Below, piece by piece: positions 50,930-60,285 of a stretch of DNA of 64,000 bases (position 1 is its first letter; each line of letters opens with the position of its first letter). Both the position numbers and the translations under genes were made by a program. The notes below the pieces were generated by a model. It did not search any database. It saw only the letters and a list, made by a program, of their open reading frames with translations, and had not been told where the DNA came from. Source of the stretch: Azorinus chamasolen (Eukaryota; Mollusca; Bivalvia; Cardiida; Solecurtidae); NCBI GenBank assembly GCA_963576725.1, contig OY755242.1, positions 29,782,225 through 29,846,224 on the forward strand, in the 5' to 3' direction.

Positions 50930-51270
50930 TCCGATATCTTCAAGCTGAGAAACTACCGACCTATGTCAAACAGCATGCTCTTAAGACACCGAGTTACATG
51001 TATCACATTCCCTCATATTGACGACTTTTGACGACTCTGTAGAAGTCACTTTGTGAAACCATTGTGGTAAATAGAGCATTTGCTCCTATAGGAGCAAATG
51101 CTCTATTTATCACAATGGTTTCAAACTACAAAATTCTAAAAGTTTACTTTTCTCTAGTTAATGATCCTTTTCGGTAGATTTATTCAAAGAGGTTGTATCT
51201 AAAAATAGCCTATGAGGTAATGGGTTATACGGGGTCTCTTCTAGATCCAAACTGTTGCGAGTTAGGACGC
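50930..51270 (+). mobile_element. D1-family MITE with B inserted at the hairpin apex
   Basis: CTTACGTCCGATATCTTCAAGC, GTCAAACAGCATG, GACACCGAGTTAC then B, then CGGGGTCTCTTCTAGATCCAAACTGTTGCGAG. The B copy lies exactly in the D apex GAGTTACTC. Confidence 0.7.
51001..51228 (+). mobile_element. B-family MITE in a D hairpin loop
   Basis: TATCACATTCCCTCATATTGACG to GAGGTAATGGGTTAT; the outer TTAA motifs are altered. Hairpin 51055-51122 perfect but for one base (GTGGTAAATAGAG). Confidence 0.9.
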
Positions 51271-51519
51271 AATGAGCAGTATGAAGGTTGACATTCAGAA
51301 TTCTGAATATGTAATGTCGAATGACGGAAAGTTTGACATTTTCTCATAAATATTTGATATTGGCACATTAAAGAGTGGCAGGAATCTGAATAAGCTGTGG
51401 TTCTAACCAGTTTGTTCAAAGGGGAGCCCTTTACCTATATAGAGATGCATATTCACGTTTTTGCAGGTATACCCAGAAGATGTTTTATCAGGGTTTCCCC
51501 TGTTGCTTTTAAAAATATA

Positions 51520-51717
51520 TACGGTAAAATCCCTCTATTGCGACCAGCAAAAAAGGGCATAATTCACGATGGCAAAGGCATGTGGTATAGCTTAATGCAG
51601 GACGAAAGTTATGCAGAAAGCTTTCTGCATTACTTTCGTCCTGCATTAAGCAACCACCTGTTTATAAAGACATCAATGCTTATTCATAAAGTGGTCGCAT
51701 GGAGGGGTTTTACTGTA
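51520..51717. mobile_element. C3-family MITE with contracted apex
   Basis: TACGGTAAAATCCCTCTATTGCGACC to GGTCGCATGGAGGGG-TTTTACTGTA. Arms meet as GCAGAAAGCTTTCTGC (centre 51620/51621), lacking CTCCTATAGGAG symmetrically. Confidence 0.9.
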
Positions 51718-51784
51718 CATAATTCTACAGTTCCTGCTATGGTCAAGCCTTAACTTGTTCATAATGCCAGTCTAAAAATCCAAG

Positions 51785-51991
51785 TACAGTAAAACCCCTC
51801 TAATGCGACTACTTAATGAACAGACGTGCCTGTCTTCATAAGCAGGTGGTTGTTTAATGCAAAACGAAAGGTATGCAGAAAGCTCCAATAGGAGCGTTCT
51901 GCATAACTTTCGTCCTTCGTTAAGCTATCACCTGCCTTTGCCACTGTGAATTATGCCCTTTTTGGTGGTCTCATTAGAGGGTTTTTACTGT
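51785..51991. mobile_element. C3-family MITE
   Basis: TACAGTAAAACCCCTCTAATGCGAC to GGTCTCATTAGAGGGTTTTTACTG. Apex GCTCCAATAGGAGC; arms with a few mismatches. Confidence 0.9.
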
Positions 51992-52016
51992 TATCAAAAT
52001 TCATATTCTTGCTTCC

Positions 52017-52272
52017 TTAACCCTTTACCTGTTCTATGTTTATTCCAGATTTAAATACTTACAATTTAAAACGACTCAAAAACGCATTTGCAAACAGAGA
52101 AGACCAAAATCTGGGTCTGCTCCGTTTGCTGATGGAATTTGATATAGCTGTTTCTCTAGTATCTAAAATGGCTACCATGTTCCATCTTCCATATTTCATT
52201 ATAACTATTTTGTCAATGAATATTCAGTAGATAATGAACTTGTGACAAAATAAAGCACAGGGAAAGGGTTAA
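52017..52272 (-). mobile_element. A2-family MITE with rearranged left arm
   Basis: TTAACCCTTTACCTGTTCTATG (a long-arm end) is joined to the short-arm sequence AAAACGCATTTGC. Then a shortened hairpin (52090-52130) and a full reverse A2 long arm ending ACAGGGAAAGGGTTAA. Confidence 0.8.
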
Positions 52273-52348
52273 GCGGAACTTAAGCCGTTGTCGACAATGG
52301 TTTGATTAGACTGTAGTGAGACGCTTTTGTAGATCGGAACGGTACTTA

Positions 52349-52552
52349 TACCCTTACTGCTCTGGGAGAAAAATAATCTCTGCTCAAATTTGGGATATGC
52401 TGCAATTTTGACTTCTCCCGAACCGATCAAGCTTTTTAGAAACTGTAGGCCGAGATTGGATCCTGATGAAATGTCGAGTTGCACGGAGTGTCATTTGGAT
52501 CAAAGCTGATCGCAAATGCGCATGAGGTCGCGGATACTGGGATAAGGGTTAA
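52349..52552 (+). mobile_element. D1-family MITE
   Basis: TACCCTTACTGCTCTGGGAG to CTGGGATAAGGGTTAA. Hairpin partly eroded (GAGATTGGATCC, apex GAGTTGCACGG). Retains TCTGCTCAAATTTGGGAT. Confidence 0.78.
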
Positions 52553-52556
52553 TGAC

Positions 52557-52807
52557 TTCAACCCTTTCCCTCATATAAATGCCCTTTTAACACATTTGCA
52601 AACAGAGTAGACCCAGATCAGACGGCTCCTATAGGAGCCGTCTGATCAGGGTCTGCTCTGTTTGCTAATGGAATTTGAAAGATCTGTTTATTTAATTTCT
52701 AAAATGGCTACAATGTTACACCTTCCATATTTCATTATAACTATTTTGTCCATGAATATTCGGTAGGTATTGAAATCTGAAATAAACATAAACCAGGGAA
52801 AGGGTTG
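52557..52807 (-). mobile_element. A2-family MITE, full length, TTCAA flanks
   Basis: CAACCCTTTCCCTCATATAAATG to CCAGGGAAAGGGTTG. The hairpin at 52598-52665 is almost perfect, apex GGCTCCTATAGGAGCC. Both flanks read TTCAA/TTGAA where TTAA is usual. Confidence 0.9.
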
Positions 52808-53178
52808 AAATGGAAGTGTAAGGACAGATAAAATGTGTTGAGGGTAGTTCACAACCTCTACATGCTTCACACTGGATATGTTAATGGACTCAGATATCCA
52901 AATGCATGCTGGACTCTTTTTGTACTACACCATACCCCTGTCAAGAAGTACCGCCGATAGCCAAGCATACTACGGGTATTAGAGGGGGGTAATTCTGCGA
53001 CATCATGTACAAAACATTAGGGGCGAGTTATCTCCCCTGTTTTTAACATTTCTGACACAATCACGGTATCGAACAATTTGGACCCTGGTCAGACAGTAAG
53101 TTTCTTGGTGTCTCATCTATATCCAAACTGTTTACAAATTCGACTCACCCACGGCAGCAAAGAGGTTTACCGTATTTA
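52808..53178. other. Unassigned with one D hairpin
   Basis: GAACAATTTGGACCCTGGTCAGACAGTAAG...GGTGTCTCATCTATATCCAAACTGTTTAC at 53076-53139 is a D hairpin. GAAGTACCGCC...GGGTATTAG near 52948-52985 shows nothing known. Confidence 0.4.
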
Positions 53179-53495
53179 TACAGTTGAACTTCGATATCTC
53201 GAACTCGGATAACTCGAACTTCGGGATAACTCGAACTAAAAGTTTGGTCCTTCTAACACCTTACAATACAGAAATGCTCTAAAATGTATCACTACGCATA
53301 TCTAGAAACACATTTCACAGCTAAATGGAGGCCTACAGTAATGCTGAACGCTCCTACAGGAGTGTTCAGCATTACTGTAGACCTGCATTAAGCGGTGAAC
53401 TTGGGAAAATTGTCCATATTAGAAATCAGATAACTCGAACTTCTGTTATCTCGAACTAATTTATATAGTCCCTTGAAGTTCGAGATATCGATGTA
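53179..53495. mobile_element. C5 element with pogo/Tc1-like ends
   Basis: TACAGTTGAACTTCGATATCTCG starts the left end, with ACTCGGATAACTCGAAC repeats. The right end mirrors it: GATAACTCGAACTTC, AAGTTCGAGATATCGATGTA. The central hairpin (about 53332-53380) has apex GCTCCTACAGGAGT and an outer GACCTGCATTAAGCGG, linking it to the C family. Confidence 0.85.
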
Positions 53496-54154
53496 TATTG
53501 ATTCTGACGGACACTTTCTGCAGACTAACGTCTTTCCACTCCTTTACAAACAGGGAAGACCCAGATCAGACATTTCTACTATGTTTGTGTAAGAAATTAT
53601 AATGAGATACAATTCTACTGTATTCATGCACCGTTATGAAAAATCCTCTAATTAATACACTTTATACTTATATTATTGTATTGTTGTCAATCTTCATGTT
53701 ATATTTAATTTGTAGACTTGAAAAAAAATCGAGTGTCTAAGTTTAAGCACAGACATCTAATTGGTATATACCCCATCTTGTATTACCTAAATAGACACTC
53801 TTACATGGGTTCTCTCACTCTCATTCACTGGCTCAATCATCTATTCACCGACGCAGTTGATTAATTTAAAAAACAACACACACATAGATCTACATCGTCT
53901 TAATTATCTTTCGACCTCCATTTTATTTAGACTATTTATTTTCTTCGTTCATACATTGAATACCTCTAAATCTTCCTCTAACCATCCCTCTTTTTCTCTC
54001 CTTGTCCGCCCGTCACCCCCCCCCCCCCTCTCTCCTCCTCCCCCTCCCTCCCTCCCTCCCTCCCTCCCTAATACAAATGTCTTAACTATTATTATGCTGT
54101 AAAAATGATGTCTTTTTAGATTGATCCGGAACATACTTACAGTTGATTGCTACT
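53496..54154. other. Unassigned; A1 fragment and pyrimidine-rich block
   Basis: CCTTTACAAACAGGGAAGACCCAGATCAGAC at 53550-53580, followed by A1-type CTACTGTATTCATGCACCGTTATG. 53985-54068 is C/T-rich with (CCCT)n, which creates a Pro/Ser frame. Confidence 0.4.
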
Positions 54155-54238
54155 AATCGAGTCTCAAACAGCTTAGACCTTAATGAGATGCCTAGTTACT
54201 CGGCGTTCTTACCAGTTTCTCATGTATTTACAAATTCC
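54155..54238. repeat. D-hairpin fragment
   Basis: TAATCGAGTCTCAAACAGCTTAGACC...GCCTAGTTACTCGGCG, right arm eroded. Confidence 0.55.
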
Positions 54239-54266
54239 AGTAAAACCTCGCTTAGTAGACTAAGGG
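54239..54266. mobile_element. C left end split by B
   Basis: CAGTAAAACCTCGCTTAGTAGAC is a C-type left end. The rest of that element beyond the B copy is not recognisable. Confidence 0.5.
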
Positions 54267-54504
54267 TTAACACATTACCCCCTAGTGACGCATTGTTGCG
54301 CCTCTATAAAATTCACATTGTGAAACCATTGTGATAAATAGAGCATTTGTTCCTATAGGAGCAAATGCTCTATTTATCACAATGGTTTCAAACTACAAAA
54401 TTCTAAAATTTTCCTTTTCTCTAGTAAATGCTCCTTTTCGGTATAGATAAGGTCAAAAAGGTTGGGTCTAAAATACTAAAATAGCCTAGGAGAGAATGAG
54501 TTAA
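54267..54504 (+). mobile_element. B-family MITE, variant left end
   Basis: TTAACACATTACCCCCTAGTGACGC to GGAGAGAATGAGTTAA. Hairpin 54322-54389 perfect except one base (TTTGTTCCTATAGGAGCAAA). Same left-end variant as 22523. Confidence 0.9.
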
Positions 54505-54662
54505 CCAGACTCTGTATTTGTATTATTCATTAACTGTACCTCGATGTCTGTTTCATGTTTATTTGGCCTTTGGATCCCCATCAATCACCCATTTGCCCGT
54601 ACCCTGCCGATTGCAAACTGGCTGACGTTTAAAAACAGATCAGATCCGGACGAGGCGTTGAG

Positions 54663-54903
54663 TACAGTAAAACCTCTCTATAACGGTCACTAAATTGTGT
54701 TTATTAGTTGGTATTTAGGACTGATGGCTGCTTAAAGCAAGGTGAAAGTAAAACAGAACGCTCCTATAAGCAAGGTGAAAGTAAAACAGAACGCTCCTAT
54801 AGGAGCGTTCTGTTTTACTTTCACTTTGCTTTAAGCAACGACATGTCTTTAACACAAAATACTTGATGTAATTTAGTGGCCATTATAGAGAGGTTTTTGA
54901 GTA
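54663..54903. mobile_element. C1-family MITE in a D loop, left arm duplicated
   Basis: TACAGTAAAACCTCTCTATAACGG to GGCCATTATAGAGAGG-TTTTTGAG. The left arm segment AAGCAAGGTGAAAGTAAAAC...CTCCTAT occurs twice in tandem (about 54735-54767 and 54768-54800). Confidence 0.87.
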
Positions 54904-54954
54904 ACTCGGCTTCTCATCCGGATGCAAGCTGTTTGACACTCGGTCAATAGTTTA

Positions 54955-55200
54955 TTAACATTTTCCTTCATAGTTAAACATGTTTTAACGCATTTGCAAA
55001 CAGGGTAGACCCAGATCAGACAGCACCTATAGAAACCGTCTGATCAGGGTCTGCTCTCTTTGCTAATGGAATTTGAAAGATCTGTTTCTTTACTTTCTTA
55101 AAAGGCTACAATGTTCCACCTTCCATATTTCATCATAACTATCATGAATATTCAGTAGGTATTGAAATTTGTAATACACATAGAATTGGGTAATGGTTAA
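54955..55200 (-). mobile_element. A2-family MITE nested in D1
   Basis: TTAACATTTTCCTTCATAG to GAATTGGGTAATGGTTAA. Hairpin 54996-55063, GCAAACAGGGTAGACCC, apex GCACCTATAGAAACC. Confidence 0.85.
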
Positions 55201-55296
55201 TAGCTTGAACAAATTGGAAATGAGCAGAAGCTGCAACGGGTCTGAGTTTAAGCAGGCATGCTGTTTGTAACAGGATAAATATTATAGTTAATCCAT

Positions 55297-55546
55297 TAAC
55301 ACGTAACTCCATAAATACGCATTTCTACGCATTTGCAAACAGAGTAGACCCAGATCAGACGGCTCCTATAGGAGCCGTCTGATCTGGGTCTGCTCTGTTT
55401 GCTTATGAAGTAATAAAGATCTGATTTTAAAGTTTCTGTTATGGCTAATGCTTCATGTGTGCATGTGCCATTATTAAAAAAAATATCTAATTGATATTCA
55501 CGATGTTATAATTTCTTACATGCATATTCATGAAGCAAAGGGTTAT
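55297..55546 (-). mobile_element. A1-family MITE, full length
   Basis: TTAACACGTAACTCCATAAATACG to ATTCATGAAGCAAAGGGTTAT. The hairpin 55335-55402 has perfect inner arms around GGCTCCTATAGGAGCC. Confidence 0.88.
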
Positions 55547-55579
55547 ATCATTGACTCACTTGTTAATCTAGACGGTAAA

Positions 55580-55701
55580 CCATCTCTTAAGACTCCCACT
55601 CAAAACAAGTATAAGTCTCAGTCTTTGAAACAAGTGGCTACTTAATTCAGTCCAAAAGTAATGAGGCTTCCTGTGATTTATTTGCCCTGTTTTAGCCAAT
55701 G
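55580..55701. mobile_element. C4-family fragment
   Basis: AACAAGTGGCTACTTAATTCAGTCC and AGTAATGAGGCTTCCTG retain the left C arm; TTGCCCTG is what remains of the right. Confidence 0.45.
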
Positions 55702-55922
55702 TAACCATTTACTAGTACATCATAAATATCAAATAAGTTACATTTTATAATGGCACGTGAGTTGGAAAGTTTTGTCATGGTAGAAACAGTAGAATCAGAT
55801 CTATTTAATTCCGTAATCAAACAGAGTAGACACTGACTAGACGACTCCTATAGGAACCGTCTGATACGGGTATACTCTATTTGCAAAGATATTATAAGGA
55901 GCATCTATAGAGTGAATGTTTA
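55702..55922 (+). mobile_element. A1-family MITE
   Basis: AACCATTTACTAGTACATC at the left. Hairpin 55817-55883, ATCAAACAGAGTAGACACTGACTAGACGAC, apex TCCTATAGGAACC. Right ATCTATAGAGTGAATGTTTAAT. Confidence 0.72.
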
Positions 55923-56114
55923 ATCCCTTATATCTGCTGACAACTTTGTTTTACACATTTACAGAGTAGACCCAAATCAGTTCTTATCAATTCTTGTTCT
56001 AGTTAATCACGGGACAATAAAGGTCTGATTCTACTATTTGTCATGTCCAAAACGTCCCTTTTTCATATGCTATCAGTTATATCTTATATGAATATTCATT
56101 AGATAAGGGTTTAA
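55920..56114 (-). mobile_element. A1-family MITE with most of the hairpin deleted
   Basis: TTAATCCCTTATATCTGCTG to ATTCATTAGATAAGGGTTTAAA. Only TTTACAGAGTAGACCCAAATCAG of the hairpin remains. Confidence 0.65.
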
Positions 56115-56172
56115 AGAGGTTCTACAATACTGGGGATGTATGTATAGATACATTGTTGCGTTGAAATCAGAG

Positions 56173-56419
56173 TTAACCCTTTCCCTCATATAAACGTGTT
56201 TTCACGCATTTGCAAACAGAGTAGACCCAGAGCAGACGGCTCCTAGCCGTCTGATCAGGGTCTGCTCTGTTTGCTAATAGAATTTGATAGGTCTGTTTCT
56301 TTGCTTTCTAAAATGGCTACAATGTTCTACCTTCAATATTTCATTATAACTATTTTGTCCATGAATATTCAGTGTAGCAATTGGTATATGGAATAAATGT
56401 AGAACAGGGAAAGGGTTAA
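56173..56419 (-). mobile_element. A2-family MITE, contracted apex
   Basis: TTAACCCTTTCCCTCATATAAACG to CAGGGAAAGGGTTAA. Hairpin 56212-56273: the apex is GACGGCTCCTAGCCGTC, missing the central bases symmetrically. Confidence 0.9.
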
Positions 56420-56608
56420 GCGATCAATTACTGAGTAAACATAGGAGCCTTGAAATACACGTGGTTGCTCAAGGCAGGACAGCAGTAATGCAGAAAGCAT
56501 CCCTTTGAAACATCCTGCATTACTTTTGTCCTACATTAAGCAACCACCTGTTTTAAAGACCCATTATTAGCATGCTTCTTAAATGTCGCTTGAAACAAAT
56601 TCCACTGT
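56420..56608. mobile_element. C4-family MITE, left end displaced by A2
   Basis: GCGATCAATTACTGAGTAAACATAGGAGCCTTG continues a C4 left end cut at TTAA by the A2 copy. Arms GTGGTTGCTCAAGGCAGGACAGC and GTCCTACATTAAGCAACCACC; apex collapsed. Confidence 0.68.
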
Positions 56609-57381
56609 TTGTATATGGAGCTGGGTGCAGGTAAGTGGCCCACCCTTGGTATGTACGTAAATCACTTCGAGAACAATACGGAGCCGCCATATTGACGGAC
56701 TACTTCCAATACGAAGTCATGAGCATTGATTAAATGGATTTTCTTTTTTAAGAGATATTTTAAACGAGATATTGAAACGTTAGCAATTGTCTCACCTTCG
56801 TTGTCATTGTTTTCTTTTGTCATGCAGGATAAATAAGTATTGTGACACATTCAGGGTTTCTACATTCGCACAAAAGGTATGTAATGCGAACCTCGGTGGT
56901 ACAAATTGCCCAAGTAAACTCCATCGGAATATTCGCGTGATAAATCACGCAAAATAATAAATAATATATAGTGATAAATACTCAAATGACAAAATAAAAC
57001 AAAATAATTAAATGATACATGTACATCTCACAAAATAATTAAAAAATCACAGAATTAACAAAATGATATCACATAAGATAATAAAATGATATATCATAAA
57101 AACATGATTATTTTACACAATATAATGCAAATATATTACACATTGTAATAAAATGATTTATCGCAAAGAAATAACATGATTATATAACACATTATAATAA
57201 AACGTGTAATTACTACTTCATCGTATAAAAGCATAATTATACATGTATTCATAAATCTTGTCATCCTGCAGGCGAAATCGTGACACGATCTCACACCCCA
57301 GTAGCCCGTATGAAGCACCCAGTCTGTCGGTGTGACGTCAGGATCTGTGTGTTCCCCATTCTCTATAGATATACATTCAAA
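56609..57381. other. Unassigned AT-rich region
   Basis: Words CAAAATAATTAAATGATA, AATAAAATGATATATC and AACATGATTAT recur irregularly at 56980-57220, a degenerate short repeat. The minus-strand 62-residue frame 56662-56850 and 95-residue frame 57136-57423 have no recognised motif. Confidence 0.35.
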
Positions 57382-57575
57382 TACAGTAAAAAACCCTCTA
57401 ATGCGAACAGCAAAACGTTGCAAATTTCACTGTGACAGAGGCAGGTGGTAGCTTAATTCAGGTCGAAAGTTATGCAGAAAGCTCCTATAGGAGCTTTCTG
57501 CATACCTTTCGTCCTGCATTAAGGAACCACCTGCTTATAAAGCCAGGTATGTTTATTCATTAAGTGGTCGCAGTT
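57382..57575. mobile_element. C3-family MITE, right end lost
   Basis: TACAGTAAAAAACCCTCTAATGCGA. Arms GCAGGTGGTAGCTTAATTCAGG to mirror, apex GCTCCTATAGGAGC near 57487. Ends at AAGTGGTCGCAGTTAG. Confidence 0.85.
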
Positions 57576-58740
57576 AGCAAACAATCAGTTTGTGTTCCAA
57601 TAGTTAACAGGGCTAGCGGGAGTGGTTCAGATGCAAATCGTTGGAACTATTCATCTCTTTGAGGCGATTCGAATGAGTAGTTAAAGTATGAGAGTTTGAT
57701 GAAAATTGTGGTGAAATGTGTATGTCTGTCTAATCTACAGCCCTAAATAAGTTTTACAGTCACGTGTATAGGCTGTTAAACGTGACCATAAAAAGAATAA
57801 CAAGTAGAAAATTTCGAATGTTTTGTTTTAAATAGAACACAAAATAAATCTACATCGAAACGAGCTTCAGGTGGCATTATTGTGTACATAAGAAATGACT
57901 TTGTTTGTACAGATACATTAGTTTTCCAAAGTGAGGACAAGACGAATACTGATGCAAGGCATTGGATCGCCGGGAAATTTGTGTACAAGGAAGGTTTTTA
58001 ATAAGGAACTGTTTTGTTAAGACAATTGAAATACAACATTTCATTAAAAACTTAACGAAATATGTAGCCTCTAGAGTGTAATGACGTAGTGACCTAGTTT
58101 CGAACCCGACATGATCCATATTTGAACTTGACCAAGATTGCATGTGGACAAACATTTCTGATAAAATTTCAGTAAGATCTGATAACATTTGTAGCCACTT
58201 GATGTGGTATCTCAACGGACAACAGACGAGGGACATCCAACGATCCTAAAAGCTCAGCATGAGCACGTCGTGCTCTGGTGAGCTAAAAAAATGAGGATAA
58301 ATCAAAGACCTATATATACTATGGCATGCTGATAAAGAACTCTGTTGCAAACTGTAACAAGTAAATACCTGGTAAAACTATTATGACATATGCATTGTTG
58401 GAAGTATCACATGAAACTTGACACAAATATCTAGGGCGGTCATTGATTGGTTCAGAGGCATATTGACGATACCAAAACGTAAGAGGATAAATTTTTTATC
58501 CCGTCTCTACAGCCGCTAGTGACGTAATAAAGGGGTAGCATTTTAAAACTAAGTTTATATGTACAGTAGAGGTTTATTTGTATAGTAGGTGTAGGAATTT
58601 CTTCTTACAACAGGAACTATTTTAAATTTTTCTACAAATTTGTTTTACCAAAAATAACGTATAAGTTGAAAGAAAAAACACTTAATATGGATAATTATCA
58701 TTAACTATCATTAAAAAAAAAAATAGAAAGGAAAAAGAGA
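57576..58740. other. Insertion-poor unique region
   Basis: TTGGAACTATTCATCTCTTTGAGGCGATTCGAATGAGTAGTTAAAG near 57640-57685 may be a diverged H hairpin. Minus-strand frames 57776-57988 and 57877-58236 (119 residues) overlap in different frames and carry no recognised motif. Confidence 0.35.
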
Positions 58741-58826
58741 GAAAAAAAAAGTTTCGTCAGCGGTGAGAATCGAACCAGGGCTGACTGCACGATAGGCGAC
58801 CGTGTTAACCACTACGCTATCAGGCC
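58741..58826 (-). other. tRNA-like sequence with T-run, minus strand
   Basis: On the minus strand GGCCTGATAGCGTAGTGGTTAACACGG has an A-box (TAGCGTAGTGG) and CCTGGTTCGATTCTC is a near-consensus B-box, about 33 bp further on. A run of nine T (58741-58749 on the minus strand) sits just 3', as after Pol III genes. Acceptor and T stems do not pair well, so it is a tRNA pseudogene or SINE head rather than a working tRNA. Confidence 0.55.
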
Positions 58827-59159
58827 AGACATACTTCAAGGGAAATTGAAGATGTATATAAAGTTATCATGCTACTATATTGACGACTTTTTTAAATAAA
58901 AATAAATAAAACAATAAAACTTCATTAAAACATTTATCACTCTCATGATAATTTAATCAATAAATTTGATAAATTTCTTTTTAAACATCGTATGAAGGTT
59001 TTTACATCACATATTTCACTACATCAATAATGCAGATAGAAACTATTCTCTGCCACGCTCTCATGAGCCAATTCATTTCGTTCTCCTCACCGATATACGC
59101 TGAATAGACCTTGTAAAACTTGTCGCTACCCCCTCCTACATGGGTAAATACTTTTGAAC
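58827..59159. other. Unassigned AT-rich sequence
   Basis: AAATAAAAATAAATAAAACAATAAAAC at 58895-58920 is low complexity. No gene or MITE. Confidence 0.3.
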
Positions 59160-59590
59160 ATTCCATTAGTGATCGCCGCTCATGCGGCGATCAATAATTT
59201 TGGGTAATTCAGGCAGGCGGTAGCTTAATGCAGGACAAAAAGTAGTAGAGAAAGTGCAAAACAAAATAAGATTTCTGTATTACTTCTGTCGAACATTAAC
59301 CCATTACCTCATAGGCTATTTTTAGATACAATCTCTTAGAATAAATCTACCGAAAAGGAGCATTAACTAGAGAAAAGGAAACGTTAAGAATGTTGTAGTT
59401 TGAAACCATTGTGGTAAATAGAGCATTTGCTCCTATAGGAGCAAATGCTCTATTTATCACAATGGTTTCACAAAGTGACATTTACAGAGTCGTCAAAAGC
59501 CGTCAATATGAGGGAATGGGTTAAGCATTCGTCCCGTCTCTTTAACGATCCATATGCTTAATCAGTTAATAGACGCTTAACATAGACTGA
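59160..59590. mobile_element. C4-family MITE with nested B
   Basis: CAGGCAGGCGGTAGCTTAATGCAGGAC, a collapsed apex, TTCTGTCGAACATTAA then B (59296-59524), then GCATTCGTCCC and AGACGCTTAACATAGACTG. The B copy sits at the TTAA of the right arm. Confidence 0.65.
59296..59524 (-). mobile_element. B-family MITE nested in C4
   Basis: TTAACCCATTACCTCATAGGC to GAGGGAATGGGTTAA, 229 bp. Hairpin 59402-59469 perfect except one base (GTGGTAAATAG). Confidence 0.93.
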
Positions 59591-59781
59591 GTTATCTCCT
59601 AATGATACGGTGGCACTTTGCAATCATTATGATTAGTTTTAACACCATGGTATGGGAATTTCTGTCAGAAATCTCTGTTATTATGCGCGGTTTTGGCTAT
59701 CAAATTTCAAGCAAATCAAAAGTGGTAAATTGTACCCTAGTCTACACATGTACTAGTCGTTTCAATCTGTTATATCTGATT

Positions 59782-59989
59782 TACAGTAAAACCTCTCTAA
59801 AACGACCACTAAATTACATCAAGTATTTTGTGTTAAAGGCAGGCGGCTGCTTAAAGCAATGTGAAAGTAAAACAGAACGCTCCTATAGGAGCGTTCTGTT
59901 TTACTTTCACCTTGCTTTAAGCGACCACCTGCCCTAAATACCAAATAATTAACACAATTCAGTGGTCGTTATAGAGAGGTTTTACTGTA
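59782..59989. mobile_element. C1-family MITE, full length
   Basis: TACAGTAAAACCTCTCTAAAACGACC to GGTCGTTATAGAGAGG-TTTTACTGTA, 208 bp. Arms GGCTGCTTAAAGCAATGTG to mirror, apex GCTCCTATAGGAGC near 59886. Confidence 0.92.
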
Positions 59990-60051
59990 TTTAACAGGGG
60001 GGGGGGATTTCTCGGAAATATTAATGTTCATCTGTCTGGACTATGTTGGAT

Positions 60052-60285
60052 ATTTAACACTTAACTCAACGCCTTTGCAAACAGAGCAGACCCAGACTAG
60101 ACAACTCCTATAGGAACCGTCTAATCTGGATCTGCTCTGTTTGTATAAGAAATTATATAGATCTGATTCTACAGTATGAGTAACGGGCAGAATTACCTGC
60201 GTTCATGAGCCACTACAGAAAAAAGGTTACTTTATAAATGTATATATTATTTCGTCATTTCTTACATGGATATTCATGGAGTATG
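60052..60285 (-). mobile_element. A1-family MITE
   Basis: TTTAACACTTAACTCAACGCC at the left. Hairpin 60077-60143, GCAAACAGAGCAGACCC to GGATCTGCTCTGTTTG, apex ACTCCTATAGGAACC. Right GATATTCATGGAGTATG. Confidence 0.78.

Larger units (their letters stand above)
51426..52016 (-). mobile_element. A1-family MITE with two nested C3 elements
   Basis: AGCCCTTTACCTATATAGAGATG and GCAGGTATACCCAGAAGATG...CAGGGTTTCCCCTG (eroded hairpin) are A1. The long arm is cut at 51520 and 51785 by C3 copies; ATTCTACAGTTCCTGCTATGGTCAAGCC between them is A1. Confidence 0.7.
54620..55275 (-). mobile_element. D1-family MITE with nested C1 and A2
   Basis: AAACAGATCAGATCCGGACGAGGCGTTGAG is the first arm; C1 sits at the apex; GTAACTCGGCTTCTCATCCGGATGCAAGCTGTTTG is the second arm. 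GACACTCGGTCAATAG follows, then A2 (54955), then AGCTTGAACAAATTGGAAATGAGC and GTAACAGGATAAAT. Confidence 0.78.

Noticed and set aside
53985..54068. Pro/Ser-rich frame in a C/T-rich block
   Set aside because: It is a simple (CCCT)n-type low-complexity tract; the same block gives a Gly/Arg frame on the other strand.
12603..59469. Hairpins as microRNA genes
   Set aside because: Perfect 34-bp stems in repeated mobile elements do not look like conserved miRNA precursors; siRNA production is possible but unsupported by sequence alone.
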